The position numbers were made by a program, and so were the translations under genes. From contig CAJNDT010003112.1 in NCBI GenBank assembly GCA_905221615.1, forward strand, positions 221,001-285,000: DNA of 64,000 nt. The letters are read 5' to 3'. Below are positions 55,659-64,000 of this stretch, in pieces (position 1 is the first letter of the stretch; every line of letters starts with the position of its first letter). This stretch comes from Symbiodinium sp. CCMP2592 (lineage: Eukaryota > Sar > Dinophyceae > Suessiales > Symbiodiniaceae). Under the pieces are notes generated by a model. The model made no database searches, was not told the origin of the DNA, and was given only the letters and a program-made list of their open reading frames with translations.

Positions 55659-55952
55659 CTGGGTGTTTTTCTTCGGCATGCTGCTTGGCACGAGGATGTG
55701 CCAGAGGCGTGGACCGACTTGGTGGTGGACCTGGCCTTGTGCTGTACCCAAGACCAGCCCGGGTCTTTGCCCTGGTTTCGGTCAGACGGCCTGCAGGCCC
55801 GCCGTATTCGCCAGGCGCTGGAGTTGGTGGGGCGGTTAGCTGCCTGCAGCTGCCCCAGGTGTCTTACCCGCGGAGTGCGCCACAGCGAGGAAGCGCGGAA
55901 TGCCGCTCATGCGAGCGCATTTCTGAAGCGGGCGTGGCCTGCAAGCGGATGA
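55659..55952 (+). CDS. Unassigned 97-codon open frame
   Basis: Open from just after a TGA to a TGA at 55950, GC-rich, with protein-like composition: HEDVPEAWTDLVVDLALCC near the start and LVGRLAACSCPRCLTRG in the middle. The Cys cluster (CSCPRC) could bind metal. No clear start codon, so this may be an exon rather than a complete gene. No family recognised. Confidence 0.35.
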   Translation: MGVFLRHAAWHEDVPEAWTDLVVDLALCCTQDQPGSLPWFRSDGLQARRIRQALELVGRLAACSCPRCLTRGVRHSEEARNAAHASAFLKRAWPASG

Positions 55953-56480
55953 GGGTTGGGTCGGGGCTTCGTTGGGGTAAGCTTACCTATATCAGCCGGT
56001 GAACTTTCAAGAAGATTTGCCAGCTGCAATCCGAGTAATTCCGAATCAACATGAATCAACCACAAGCTCTAATTAGAAAACCCCTATCTCTATATCGAAA
56101 CGCACTGCCACGTCATGTGGGCTCGTCCTTGCGAAGCAGGAGGCGAAAGTAACCCAGACGCTCTAAACCCTGAATGACCCAAAGCTTCACATGAGACCAG
56201 AAGTGATGCGAAGCCCAAATCTGAAACATCCCAAGAACGGAAACGACAAATGAGCCCAAAGCGGCACCGACAAGCCAGAAATCCAACCCCTGAAGGCTAA
56301 ACCCCTAAACCCGGCAAGAGCTATGGGTACAACTTGAGCACACATGAGCGTTAGCCGCCTCCGAACCCGATGTCCAAAATGTGTAAGCTAATACCGCTGC
56401 GGGATGCTTCGGGGCTGTTCACTGTTTCGCTTGCTGCAGTGTCAGGCGTCTACAGCTCTAGGAGAAACTGAAACCGAAGC

Positions 56481-57006
56481 ATGAGTGTTGGTCAAGCGTC
56501 AAAGAACATTGCGTCTTTGCGTGACGCAGCGACGGAATGTTTTAAAAACAAGCTGAAGTTGAATCTGTCGGAAAGGAAGTTTATTGCACACAATGTCTTA
56601 AACGGAGGCTCGCCGTCCGATACACTCGCGAAAAACGCCTTCATATAGGAGCTGCCGCGAGCATCTCCTTTTTGTCGCCGGGTAGTTGCGACAAGGTTGA
56701 AAGACAAAGCTTGGTCTTCTTTGGTGCAACTGATGAAAGAAATGCCGGATGTGTCGGTCTTGACATACTTCAGGAATACGTATTCCTGAAGATCTAGTGG
56801 TTGACTCCTTGGATTCGAAAGCTGAAGCATAGGGCTTCGACCTTACGGCTTCGGCGTCGGCCAAAGCCAAACATTTGTCGGCCAAGGCTAAAACTTCGTC
56901 GGCCGTGGCCAAGAATATTGAAATAGTAGTCCGAACCCTAGATCCGAACTCAAAAATAGAGAAATTTTTTTTGGTAGAAACTTTCGAACGGAGCAAGGGG
57001 GTTTAG
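56481..57006 (+). pseudogene. Decayed coding region, unknown family
   Basis: Three protein-like stretches. From ATG 56481: MSVGQASKNIASLRDAATEC and ERKFIAHNVLNGGSPSDTLA, up to an in-frame TAG at 56646. The same frame continues ELPRASPFCRRVVATRLKDK and MKEMPDVSVLTYFRNT to a TGA at 56787. After a frame change, 56848-57006 reads ASASAKAKHLSAKAKTSS and VVRTLDPNSKIEKFFL to TAG. Composition is less GC-rich than the nearby genes. One in-frame stop plus a frameshift suggests a pseudogene. Alternatives are introns removing the stop, or stop readthrough. A 24-bp perfect palindrome overlaps the end of the second stretch (56768-56791). No family recognised. Confidence 0.4.
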
Positions 57007-58782
57007 TGATAGTTTCTTTGGGTGGGTGAGTGCTATATCAAGACTGTAAACTGCAAATACAACTTTACTTAATACTGCTCGGTCCGGAGCTGCTGAACCC
57101 TAAACCTTCAATCCTAAACCCTAAAGTCTAAACTGGTTTTAAAGCATGAGGTAGAGGATTTATTTTTTCTGTCTATAGGGTGGCAATCCAGTCCAAACAA
57201 GAGAAGCCTGCTGTTTTAATGTACGTCGCAAACCTATGTAGGCAGGGTGGCTGCACGGAAAAGGCCCAATGCACCTAATCAAAACCCTAAATCCGAAACC
57301 CCGGCGCGGGAGTTCCTGCCTTGATGCTGCCAGGAGGAGTACAGCAAACTCCAACCGGAAGATTTCGCTGCACGGAGCTCAGGTCAGGGAAAGCCCTCTC
57401 CCGAAAAGGGTCCAGGGAATATGAGTCAATATTATAAGGGTTCAGAGGTGTTCAAGTGGGTTTTAGTGTAAGGGTTTAGGGATGACGTTGGACCCAGAGG
57501 GACTTAGGCAATTACTGAGGCGTCCCCAAAGTTGATCGGACGAACCCAAGATCGTCGCAAGCCCGGCCCTAAACCCTAAACGCCCCTAAACCGTAAGCCC
57601 TATAAATAAACCCTAAACCTTAAACAGAAAGTGAAACTTAAATTTTTCGAATGTGGACCACTCTCGTTTGGATCAGTCTAGGGGTTTGGCTCAAAACGGG
57701 CCTCAAGCGCCTTGCATAAACTCTGAACCCCACAAATTACCAAACCGCAACCTCTACGCCGCATACCAATCCTGGAACCATCCTCATATATAAACCATGA
57801 GCACGGGTTCAACCCAAAAAGCAAGAGATGCCAGATAATCATGCCAGAAATTTTTTGGTGCCTGAAGTCCCAAACGCGAGGCTCTAAACATAGGGTTTCC
57901 GACTTAAAGCTCCCGAAGCAGTCCCAGGCCGTCCTCGCCAGCAGCCTCCAGACGCTCTTTGCCGTGCCTTGCGGCCCTCGAGGATCCCTGGCGACAAGGG
58001 GTCTGTCAGATAGGGTTTGGGGTTTAGGGTTTGCAAAACATAGGGTTTAGAGATTGCGACTTAATTAGGGTTTAGGGCTTTCGGTTTATCAAGCGAGGCT
58101 TCAAAAGGGTTTAGAGACTCGGGATTGAGAGGTTGGGGTGTGCGGAGTTTAGTGCTTAGGGTAAATCGGGATGCAGGGTTCAGTTCAGGGATCGCGAGTG
58201 GAGAAGCTTTCTGCAAATCATGGTTATTCGATCTAGTAGCCCTAGGCCAGCCCGAAGCCTAAACTGCAAGAGCCTAACACTCATGAATGATACACTCTAA
58301 ACTTAAACCCTGTCATTTTCAGATTTCAGGGTCCACGCATTCGAGTTTCGGATCCTCAACTGAAAAAGAACATGCAGTATTCGAGAGAGGAGTGACGCCA
58401 TGATAGTTTGCTCAGCTAAGAACGCAGTCCTCACCCCAAAACCGCAAGTCGTATCTATAATCTATTGAATCTCACTTAAGCCATGAACCCTTTGAAACCT
58501 TGTGTGGGGGGGTTCTGTAAACGATATCGCTTTTATCATTTGCGAAGCTGTATTTCAGGGTCTCGTCTCTGCAAGAAGAAGATTGATCCCGACTGGCGCT
58601 GAGGATGCAGCTATAATTCAGTAAAGCTTACGGTCACTTCAATTTTGGACTACTACACTTTAGCTTTGTAGTTAGTTAGCAGGAAAAAAGACTGTCCAAT
58701 CGGGATTTCGTGCATCCCTGAAGCCACACAAAACCTCAACACCCTTATCCGCAACGCACGGACCCATGGGAAACACGCAGCG
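57007..58782. other. Intron-like spacer with one candidate exon
   Basis: CCCTAAA/TTTAGGG-type sequence. A stretch from 57928 after CCCAG| reads AVLASSLQTLFAVPCGPRG and could be an exon of an intron-rich gene (see gene C), end uncertain. Confidence 0.3.
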
Positions 58783-58830
58783 TGCAGCATGTCGTTCACT
58801 GTGCAAGCTGGACTGCCCAGAGGCAAGTGA
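58783..58830 (+). pseudogene. Relic 5' end of a Ub-RCC1 gene
   Basis: GCGTGCAGCATGTC followed by codons reading MSFTVQAGLPRGK and a TGA. It aligns base for base with GCGTGGAGCATGTC and MSITVEVSLLSGK at 59017-59064. A decayed partial duplicate of the downstream gene's start, 237 bp upstream. Confidence 0.6.
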
Positions 58831-59025
58831 ACATACGTAGGTGCGACACTTCGATATTCCCAGGGATCAAAACCTGTATGGCTCCCCATCAAGATTTTAC
58901 GGATTAGGGTTCAGGGTCGAGGACCCTTCTAACATATGTAACGGGGTGTAGGTAAACTTCAAATTTCAGGTTCCAAACCCGTGAATTAGCAGCAGCAGGG
59001 TTTCGGACATGTCCCCGCGTGGAGC

Positions 59026-60498
59026 ATGTCAATTACCGTGGAAGTTTCACTGCTCAGTGGCAAGACAGCTACTGTGCAAGCAGGCCTGGACGAAACTGTG
59101 GAGACATTGACACAAAGGGCGCAGATCGCACTCGGAGTCGGAAGAGGGCGGCTACTGGACTCGTTTGGAAGCGTGCTTGATGGGTCTGCCCTGATCACGG
59201 ATGTTAGCGTTCAGAATCGCGATTCACTGACATTTCACACAAGCAAAGTTCAAATTCAAAAAGCTGGCTGCGCTTTCGCTGCGATTGTTGGCGACGGATC
59301 TGTGGTGACCTGGGGTCTTGCTGGCTATGGTGGCGATAGTTGTGCAGTGCAGGGTCAGCTGAAGAATGTGCAGCAGATCCAAGCATCTTACGGCGCTCTT
59401 GCTGCCATTCTGGGTGATGGATCGGTGGTGACCTGGGGTTCTGCTGCTTATGGTGGTGACAGTAATGCTGTGCAGGGTCAGTTGACTCATGTGCAGCAGA
59501 TCCAAGCCTCTGGCGGCGCTTATGCAGCCATTCTCGATGATGGATCCGTGGTGACGTGGGGATCCGCGGCATATGGTGCCGACAGTAGTGCCGTGCAGGG
59601 TCAGTTGAAGAATGTGCAACAGATCCAAGCCTCGGGTGGTGCTTATGCAGCCATTCTCGGCGATGGATCCGTGGTGACGTGGGGCTTCAGGGTGTATGGA
59701 AGCGACAGTAGTGCTGTGCAAGGGCAGCTGAAAAATGTGCAGCAGATCCAAGCCTCTCCAAGTGGGGCTTTCGCTGCCATTCTGGGCGATGGATCAGTTG
59801 TGTCCTGGGGCGCTGCTGACTGCGGTGGCGACAGTAGTGCTGTGCAAGGGCAGCTGAAAAATGTGCAGCAGATCCAAGCGTCCGAGTGCGCTTTTGCTGC
59901 CATTCTTGGCGATGGATCAGTTGCGACCTGGGGCGCTGCTGACTGCGGTGGCGACAGTAGTGCTGTGCAGGGGCAGCTGAAGGCTGTGCAGCAGATCCAA
60001 GCCTCTACTTGCGCTTTTGCTGCCATTCTGGGTGATGGATCGGTGGTGACCTGGGGTCATGTTGGCTATGGTGGCAAAAGTACTGCGGTGCAGGGTCAGC
60101 TGAAGAACGTGCAGCAGATCCAAGCCTCTACGCGCGCTTTTGCTGCCATTCTTGGCAATGGATCGGTTGTAACCTGGGGTCCTGCTGGCTACGGTGGCGA
60201 CAGTTGTGCCGTGCAGGGGCAGCTGAAAAATGTGCTGCAGATCCAAGCCTCCATGCGCGCTTTTGCTGCCATTCTGGGTGATGGATCGGTGGTGACCTGG
60301 GGTCCTGCTGGCTTTGGTGGTGACAGTTGTGCTGTGCAGGGGCAGCTGAAGAATGTGCAGCAGATCCAAGCCTCTAACGGCTCTTTTGCTGCCATTCTTG
60401 CCAATGGATCGGTTGTGACCTGGGGCGATGCCGACCGTGGTGGCGACAGTAGCTATGTGCAGACTTCTAAAGCGAGCATACAGCAGATGAGCGTTTAA
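59026..60498 (+). CDS. Ubiquitin-like domain plus RCC1-type repeat protein
   Basis: Intact single-exon ORF of 490 codons. Residues 1-75 form a ubiquitin-like beta-grasp segment, with MSITVEVSLLSGKTATVQ at the start and RLLDSFGSVLDGSALITD later. From about residue 79 come ten tandem RCC1-like repeats of about 41 residues, built on AFAAILGDGSVVTWG, then GGDSSAVQGQLKNVQQIQAS. The repeats are almost identical at DNA level (about 123-bp units), so the array is young or homogenised. A beta-propeller is expected; seven blades are usual, so ten repeats is unusual. No HECT or other catalytic domain is present. Proteins of this design are, to my knowledge, numerous in symbiodiniacean genomes and often annotated as RCC1- or HERC-like. 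The function is unknown. ATG 59026 is chosen because the upstream sequence matches the relic start and the window-edge paralogue begins with MSIHVEVG. Confidence 0.85.
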   Translation: MSITVEVSLLSGKTATVQAGLDETVETLTQRAQIALGVGRGRLLDSFGSVLDGSALITDVSVQNRDSLTFHTSKVQIQKAGCAFAAIVGDGSVVTWGLAGYGGDSCAVQGQLKNVQQIQASYGALAAILGDGSVVTWGSAAYGGDSNAVQGQLTHVQQIQASGGAYAAILDDGSVVTWGSAAYGADSSAVQGQLKNVQQIQASGGAYAAILGDGSVVTWGFRVYGSDSSAVQGQLKNVQQIQASPSGAFAAILGDGSVVSWGAADCGGDSSAVQGQLKNVQQIQASECAFAAILGDGSVATWGAADCGGDSSAVQGQLKAVQQIQASTCAFAAILGDGSVVTWGHVGYGGKSTAVQGQLKNVQQIQASTRAFAAILGNGSVVTWGPAGYGGDSCAVQGQLKNVLQIQASMRAFAAILGDGSVVTWGPAGFGGDSCAVQGQLKNVQQIQASNGSFAAILANGSVVTWGDADRGGDSSYVQTSKASIQQMSV

Positions 60499-60812
60499 CT
60501 CCGAAGGCCCATCTTAGAAAGGAGCTGTCGCACCCTGAATTACTGAACCACAGATGCCAGGCTCTGACAGAGAGCTTTTCAGACAGTTAGTCACACCTAA
60601 ACAGCCCGAAAGGAGTTATATCCTTAAAATTGACCCTTAATAAGTAAAGCCTGAGAAGCCTTCAAACCCTATAAATTTCCTGTCTAAAACACGTATGAGG
60701 CACGATCGAGACTCCCAACCAACTCCAGGCCAACCACCCTAAACCTTGAACCCTAAACCCTATACCTTAAACCCTGAACCCTAAACCCCAAAACCCGTCA
60801 GAGTACTCTGAG
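60499..60812. other. Spacer with telomere-like run
   Basis: Non-coding; CCCTAAA-type run at 60741-60789. Confidence 0.5.
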
Positions 60813-61019
60813 ATGGAAGTTCTGAATGCTGCAGTGTCTGATGCCTCTACGACAATCGTAGCTGATGCGTCTGTCTTTCCACTTGGGGAGTCAAGTACTG
60901 TCGTTGATGATAGTGTGCCTATTGTCGAAGCTGAGGGCTCTGTACTCAGTCCTGAAAGGGATGGTGGTCAGTCCGCTTCTGATGTGAATGCCGAGGTTCT
61001 TGAGTCACAGGGCAACTGA
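60813..61019 (+). CDS. Small acidic open frame, unassigned
   Basis: 68 codons from ATG 60813: MEVLNAAVSDASTTIVADAS, then an acidic Ser/Val-rich tail (VPIVEAEGSVLSPE). Preceded by CTCTGAG|ATGG, so it could be an exon. Low complexity, no family. Confidence 0.3.
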   Translation: MEVLNAAVSDASTTIVADASVFPLGESSTVVDDSVPIVEAEGSVLSPERDGGQSASDVNAEVLESQGN

Positions 61020-61480
61020 TAATGTTTTCTGATGCGCACAACATGTGTGCTTTGTGCAAGCCTCGTACCGAGGCGGACCCTTGGACGCAAGGAAAAGGGC
61101 AGTGCATTTTAAAAAAACACCAAAACCCTAAACCCTGAACCTTGAATCCTAAACACGTAAAAATGGAGGCCCTCAACTCTCAGCCTCAGAATCTTCGCTA
61201 CGCGAACCCAGAACCCTACAAGATCGTCGGAGGCTGTTCAGGGCTGAAGGCTTGAGGCCTGAATTTAGCATTCAAGGTTTCAGAGGTCGATGCAGGATTC
61301 AGGGGTTTCGGGTTGAGGGTATACCGTTTAGCATCTTTGGGCTGCGGTTGGAGAACCCTAAACCGTAAACCCCAAACCCTGCGCCGTGACCCCTGAGGCA
61401 TGCTTAGAGCCTTTCCTACAGTAGGCATGTGTAGCCATACGTTCACCTCAACCCTCAACCCCAGTCTGCGATGGTTAAAG

Positions 61481-61588
61481 ATGTGGGTGGTTGTCAAAAT
61501 CATGGTCCCCTTTTCAGTACCGATTATAATACGGCACCTAATATTTATGGTACCCAAAAAGGGACCCTAATTTTGACCACCACCCATG
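61481..61588. mobile_element. Fold-back element
   Basis: Arms GGGTGGTTGTCAAAAT and ATTTTGACCACCACCC; further pairing GGTCCCCTTTT/AAAAAGGGACC. Confidence 0.8.
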
Positions 61589-61739
61589 GTAGTTGGGATG
61601 AAGATGTATAGGGCTTGGGGTTTCCTGAGCCCTGAAGATGAGTTCCAAACAGCCCTACACGAAACCTTGAACCTAGAATCACCAGAGTCTCGGTGTGGGC
61701 TTTCGAACGGCGAGCTCTGAAGGATGCGCTTTTTGGGGC

Positions 61740-61804
61740 CCTAAACCCTAAACCCCTAAACCCTAAACCCTAAACCCCTAAACCCCTAAACCCTAAACAC
61801 TAAA
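61740..61804. repeat. Interstitial telomere-like run (CCCTAAA)
   Basis: Nine CCCTAAA/CCCCTAAA units in series. Confidence 0.95.
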
Positions 61805-61939
61805 AGGGGGTGTTCCAAGAAGCTTGAGTTTAGAGTTCAGAGCCGAATTGCAGGTTGAGGGGGTCGGGATTTCGTTAAAGGGATCTTCGAGTTTAGGCAT
61901 TTAGGGCGATGCAGGCTTTAGGGTTTAGGATCTTGGAGT

Positions 61940-62033
61940 TACCCAAAGGCCCCAAAGTAGTTCCTTTTTGGGGTTCATATATAGAATCCTATAAGGTAAT
62001 CCCCAAAAGGAGCTACTTTGGGGCCTCTGGGTA
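61940..62033. mobile_element. Fold-back element
   Basis: Arms TACCCAAAGGCCCCAAAGTA and TACTTTGGGGCCTCTGGGTA; core TAGAATCCTATAAGG. Confidence 0.85.
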
Positions 62034-62335
62034 GGCATGTAGGGTGAAGGGCTTGTGGGCGAAGGGATTCAGATCTTTAGGCTTTTGGGAGCTGGTTGAC
62101 TTGATTTTGGGGTTTGTTTAGCGGCTAAACCCCTAAAGCCTGTATACCCTTTAAGGCACAATCACCGGTTTAAAGAAAAGTGCTGTGCCCACTCCCACTG
62201 GTGAAGATCATCCTCAACTACCAGTTATCATACCCTCAAAAACTGTTGTAAGTTATACACACGCACTATATGAGTATTAGGGACCACAAGAGATCTAGTA
62301 GCCCAAGCCCGAAACCCTAAACGCCCACCGATAAG

Positions 62336-63510
62336 GCGCGCTGGCGAAGATCATTTCCCTGTCGGAGCTGGACCCAAAGAAGCTTAGGGGTACTTAGAAA
62401 CATTTTTCATTTTTGGTTAGTATAATCCCTAAGAAACAGCTAAAATTATGCTAGGGTTCTAAGTTCAGTATAGTCCTATGAACCCTATAAGCCCTCAACC
62501 GAGTTTAGAGTTTATTATGCCCTACCTTAAACTACCAAACCCCACTTTTTTGAAGGAAGTTCCAGTTCTTCCTTCAGCTTGAGAAGGACGCGGAGCATGA
62601 GCGGCTAGTGCTTGGGTTGGAACGGGTTCCCTAAATCCTAAACCCTAAACCCTGAACCCTAAACTCTCTATCCTATTATGAGGTTGGGGTTCCACATTGC
62701 CGTATGATTATGGCATTCTGTGATTTCAATGACAGGCTGTTAGATCATCTCTGTTTGGGTGCTTTAGTGTCCCCAGGGATTCCAGATATCTGCTTGCGAG
62801 GGTCCGGCGTCTCCATGTAAGAAGAGCCCTTAGGTTTCTTTGCCTCAGGGTCAAGACAATATTCATACAGGTTCTTTCGCTTTCGTAGTCACAGGGTGTC
62901 TCTGTCTCCTTCTCTAAAGGGTCACATTACTTGCAGGATATCTTTCATTTACGATAATAAGAGTGCACAGAACTGCGAAAGATCTGCTGCAGAAGCATGT
63001 CCTGCCGGGGAGTTCTGCCCGGATTGCGCGTGCGCTCTCGTTACGGCCTTGCTCGGTCCGGCAGCAGTGCGAAGATGCCTTGTCTTAGGGGTACTTAGAA
63101 ATATTCTTTAATTTTTGGTTATTATAATCCCCAAGAAACAGCTAAAATTGTAATTTTTGCTAGGGTTCTAAGTTCAGTATAGTTGTGTTTTCCGGCGGGA
63201 CCCCAGTTTCTGGGTGGTGCAAGGTTTGCAAGCACGAGGATTGCAGTGTAATGGAGGATCGCGGGTGGTCCCGCATCTCTTTGTACCACCCAGCTACTTC
63301 GTGCTTTTCCTTCCTATCAAGTAACTATAGACCGAGAGTATTCGTATTCCCCTCAAACCCTAAATAACCCTGAACTTTAAACCCTAAACCCTTAACCCTT
63401 AACCCTAAAAACCCAAGCAAGCCATTGTCTTCTGTAGGTTCAGACCAGACTACGGTCTGCAAGACTCCTTAACCTCGAAGCGTTCAGCTTTCTTCAACAT
63501 TGACATGGCA
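62336..63510 (+). CDS. Gene C: exons of an intron-rich gene (tentative)
   Basis: Exon 62336-62381 (ATAAG|GC, ALAKIISLSELDPK plus two bases) ends at a GC donor (GCTTAGG). Exon 62556-62603 (GAAG|G, KFQFFLQLEKDAEHE plus two bases) joins in phase 2 across a 174-bp intron and ends at a GC donor. A later exon from about 63438 (TGTAG|G, FRPDYGLQDSLTSK) fits the phase left open. The 5' half of the 174-bp intron is the fold-back element at 62383-62473. No domain recognised. The junction rule and phase matches are the evidence. Confidence 0.45.
62383..62473. mobile_element. Fold-back element, family 4 copy a, forming an intron 5' half
   Basis: CTTAGGGGTACTTAGAAA left end and TTCTAAGTTCAGTATAG right end; AAGAAACAGCTAAAATT inside. 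Copy b at 63084-63182 shares almost the whole sequence. With the preceding G it starts the 174-bp intron of gene C. Confidence 0.75.
62604..63437. other. Gene C intron with open frames and a fold-back
   Basis: Contains the family 4 copy b element (63084-63182), a CCCTAAA run (63376-63412) and a Cys-rich open frame around 62995-63080 (ACPAGEFCPDCACALV) that might be another exon. Confidence 0.3.
63084..63182. mobile_element. Fold-back element, family 4 copy b
   Basis: Starts CTTAGGGGTACTTAGAAA, ends TTCTAAGTTCAGTATAG. Has a short AT-rich insertion relative to copy a. Confidence 0.8.
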
Positions 63511-63974
63511 AGTTTTTTTGGTTTGAGGGGACTGCTTCGGTGGAGGTTGTAGGATGTAGTGTGTACTTGGAGAGTTCTCTGGATCTTCAGCTGTTCCTCT
63601 ACTTCGTGACCACATGATGATTGAGTCTTGCAGGCCGTGCATCCGGGTTCAGGGGTTCGGGTCGTTCGATTATCAAACTTGACTTGAGAACAGTCTGGGC
63701 TTCCCTCTGTATCATTCAGAAGGGGAGGAGGAGTGTACCTAATGTACGTGTTGCTTTGGCATGCCAAACGACGTGTAGACAGTAGTCAGTAGGCTATGAC
63801 TTCCATGCATCCTGGGTACACGAGGGTTGTCAAGTCAGCACTTAATTAGTGAAGGCAAGCGTCATGGAAGGGTCGGAGTGCCCAGCCGAACTTTCAGTAG
63901 ATTGAATCCTTTTTTTCAATTCCTGAACCTTGAGCGTAAAAAGGTGAGGGATCAGATATTGCCGGGTTCGCAAC
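63511..63974. other. Spacer upstream of the window-edge RCC1-type gene
   Basis: No telomere-like runs and no recognised element. Probable 5' flank of the next gene. Confidence 0.35.
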
Positions 63975-64000
63975 ATGTCGATTCACGTGGAAGTTGGGCT
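63975..64000 (+). CDS. 5' end of a second Ub-RCC1-type gene (cut by window)
   Basis: ATG then MSIHVEVG, in frame and aligned with MSITVEVS at 59026. Only eight complete codons are visible. Indicates a tandem cluster of these genes continuing to the right. Confidence 0.5.

Larger units (their letters stand above)
61020..62335. other. Intron-like region with two fold-back elements
   Basis: Alternating C-rich and G-rich telomere-like stretches, including a clear CCCTAAA run at 61740-61804. Fold-backs at 61481-61588 and 61940-62033. No exon recognised. Confidence 0.45.

Noticed and set aside
57670-57690. Spliced-leader relic (GTTTGGCTCAA)
   Set aside because: Only about ten bases match the 3' end of the leader, with no upstream match and no gene start nearby.

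Overview
This window looks like nuclear DNA of a dinoflagellate, most likely a symbiodiniacean or close relative. I infer this from five things: a single-exon ubiquitin-like plus RCC1-repeat gene of a type I associate with Symbiodiniaceae; coding exons of 30-85 bp separated by long introns that mostly start with GC or GA and end AG|G; degenerate TTTAGGG/CCCTAAA telomere-like sequence throughout the introns; a signal-peptide-bearing PPR gene; and every recognisable gene lying on the + strand, as in unidirectional gene arrays. I saw no rRNA, tRNA, CRISPR or prokaryotic operon structure.

Layout. 0.57-1.4 kb: a frameshifted transposase-like relic. 2.66-18.1 kb: AAA+ module A, a CbbX/SpoVK (CFXQ)-like ATPase in about 13 small exons, with an intronless PPR gene (15.29-16.34 kb) inside one of its introns. 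18.55-32.29 kb: a young mobile-element block made of an 8,003-bp unit followed directly by a second unit truncated after 5,737 bp and about 99.9% identical. The block lies between (TA)n tracts. The unit carries a three-exon transposase-type N terminus, tandem repeats, a stem-loop next to an iteron-like array, a multi-exon HUH-endonuclease/SF3-helicase Rep-like gene and, in unit 1 only, an intact two-exon DDE transposase. 32.7-37.7 kb: mostly unassigned sequence with a few plausible exons. 37.8-40.2 kb: a satellite of about 177 bp. 41.8-54.9 kb: AAA+ module B, paralogous to A but with nearly all introns in different places. 55-64 kb: small ORFs, a decayed coding region, a Ub-RCC1 gene (59.0-60.5 kb) with a relic start 237 bp upstream and another start at the window edge, and fragments of an intron-rich gene C.

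The modules and gene C share a junction rule: nearly every acceptor is AG|G and most donors are G(C/A) after an exonic AG. Introns also contain many 90-130 bp fold-back elements with long inverted arms. Several families recur, some are nested, and several share a core close to AGGATCCT(T/A)A. One forms the 5' half of a 174-bp intron. Together with the non-matching intron positions in A and B, this points to massive intron gain by introner-like elements.

The most system-like item is the Rep/DDE element: a CRESS-virus-type replication initiator, a candidate hairpin-iteron origin and a DDE transposase in one tandemly repeated unit. Exon boundaries are inferred by eye from reading frame and homology. 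The AG|G repeat at both ends makes many junctions ambiguous by a few bases.
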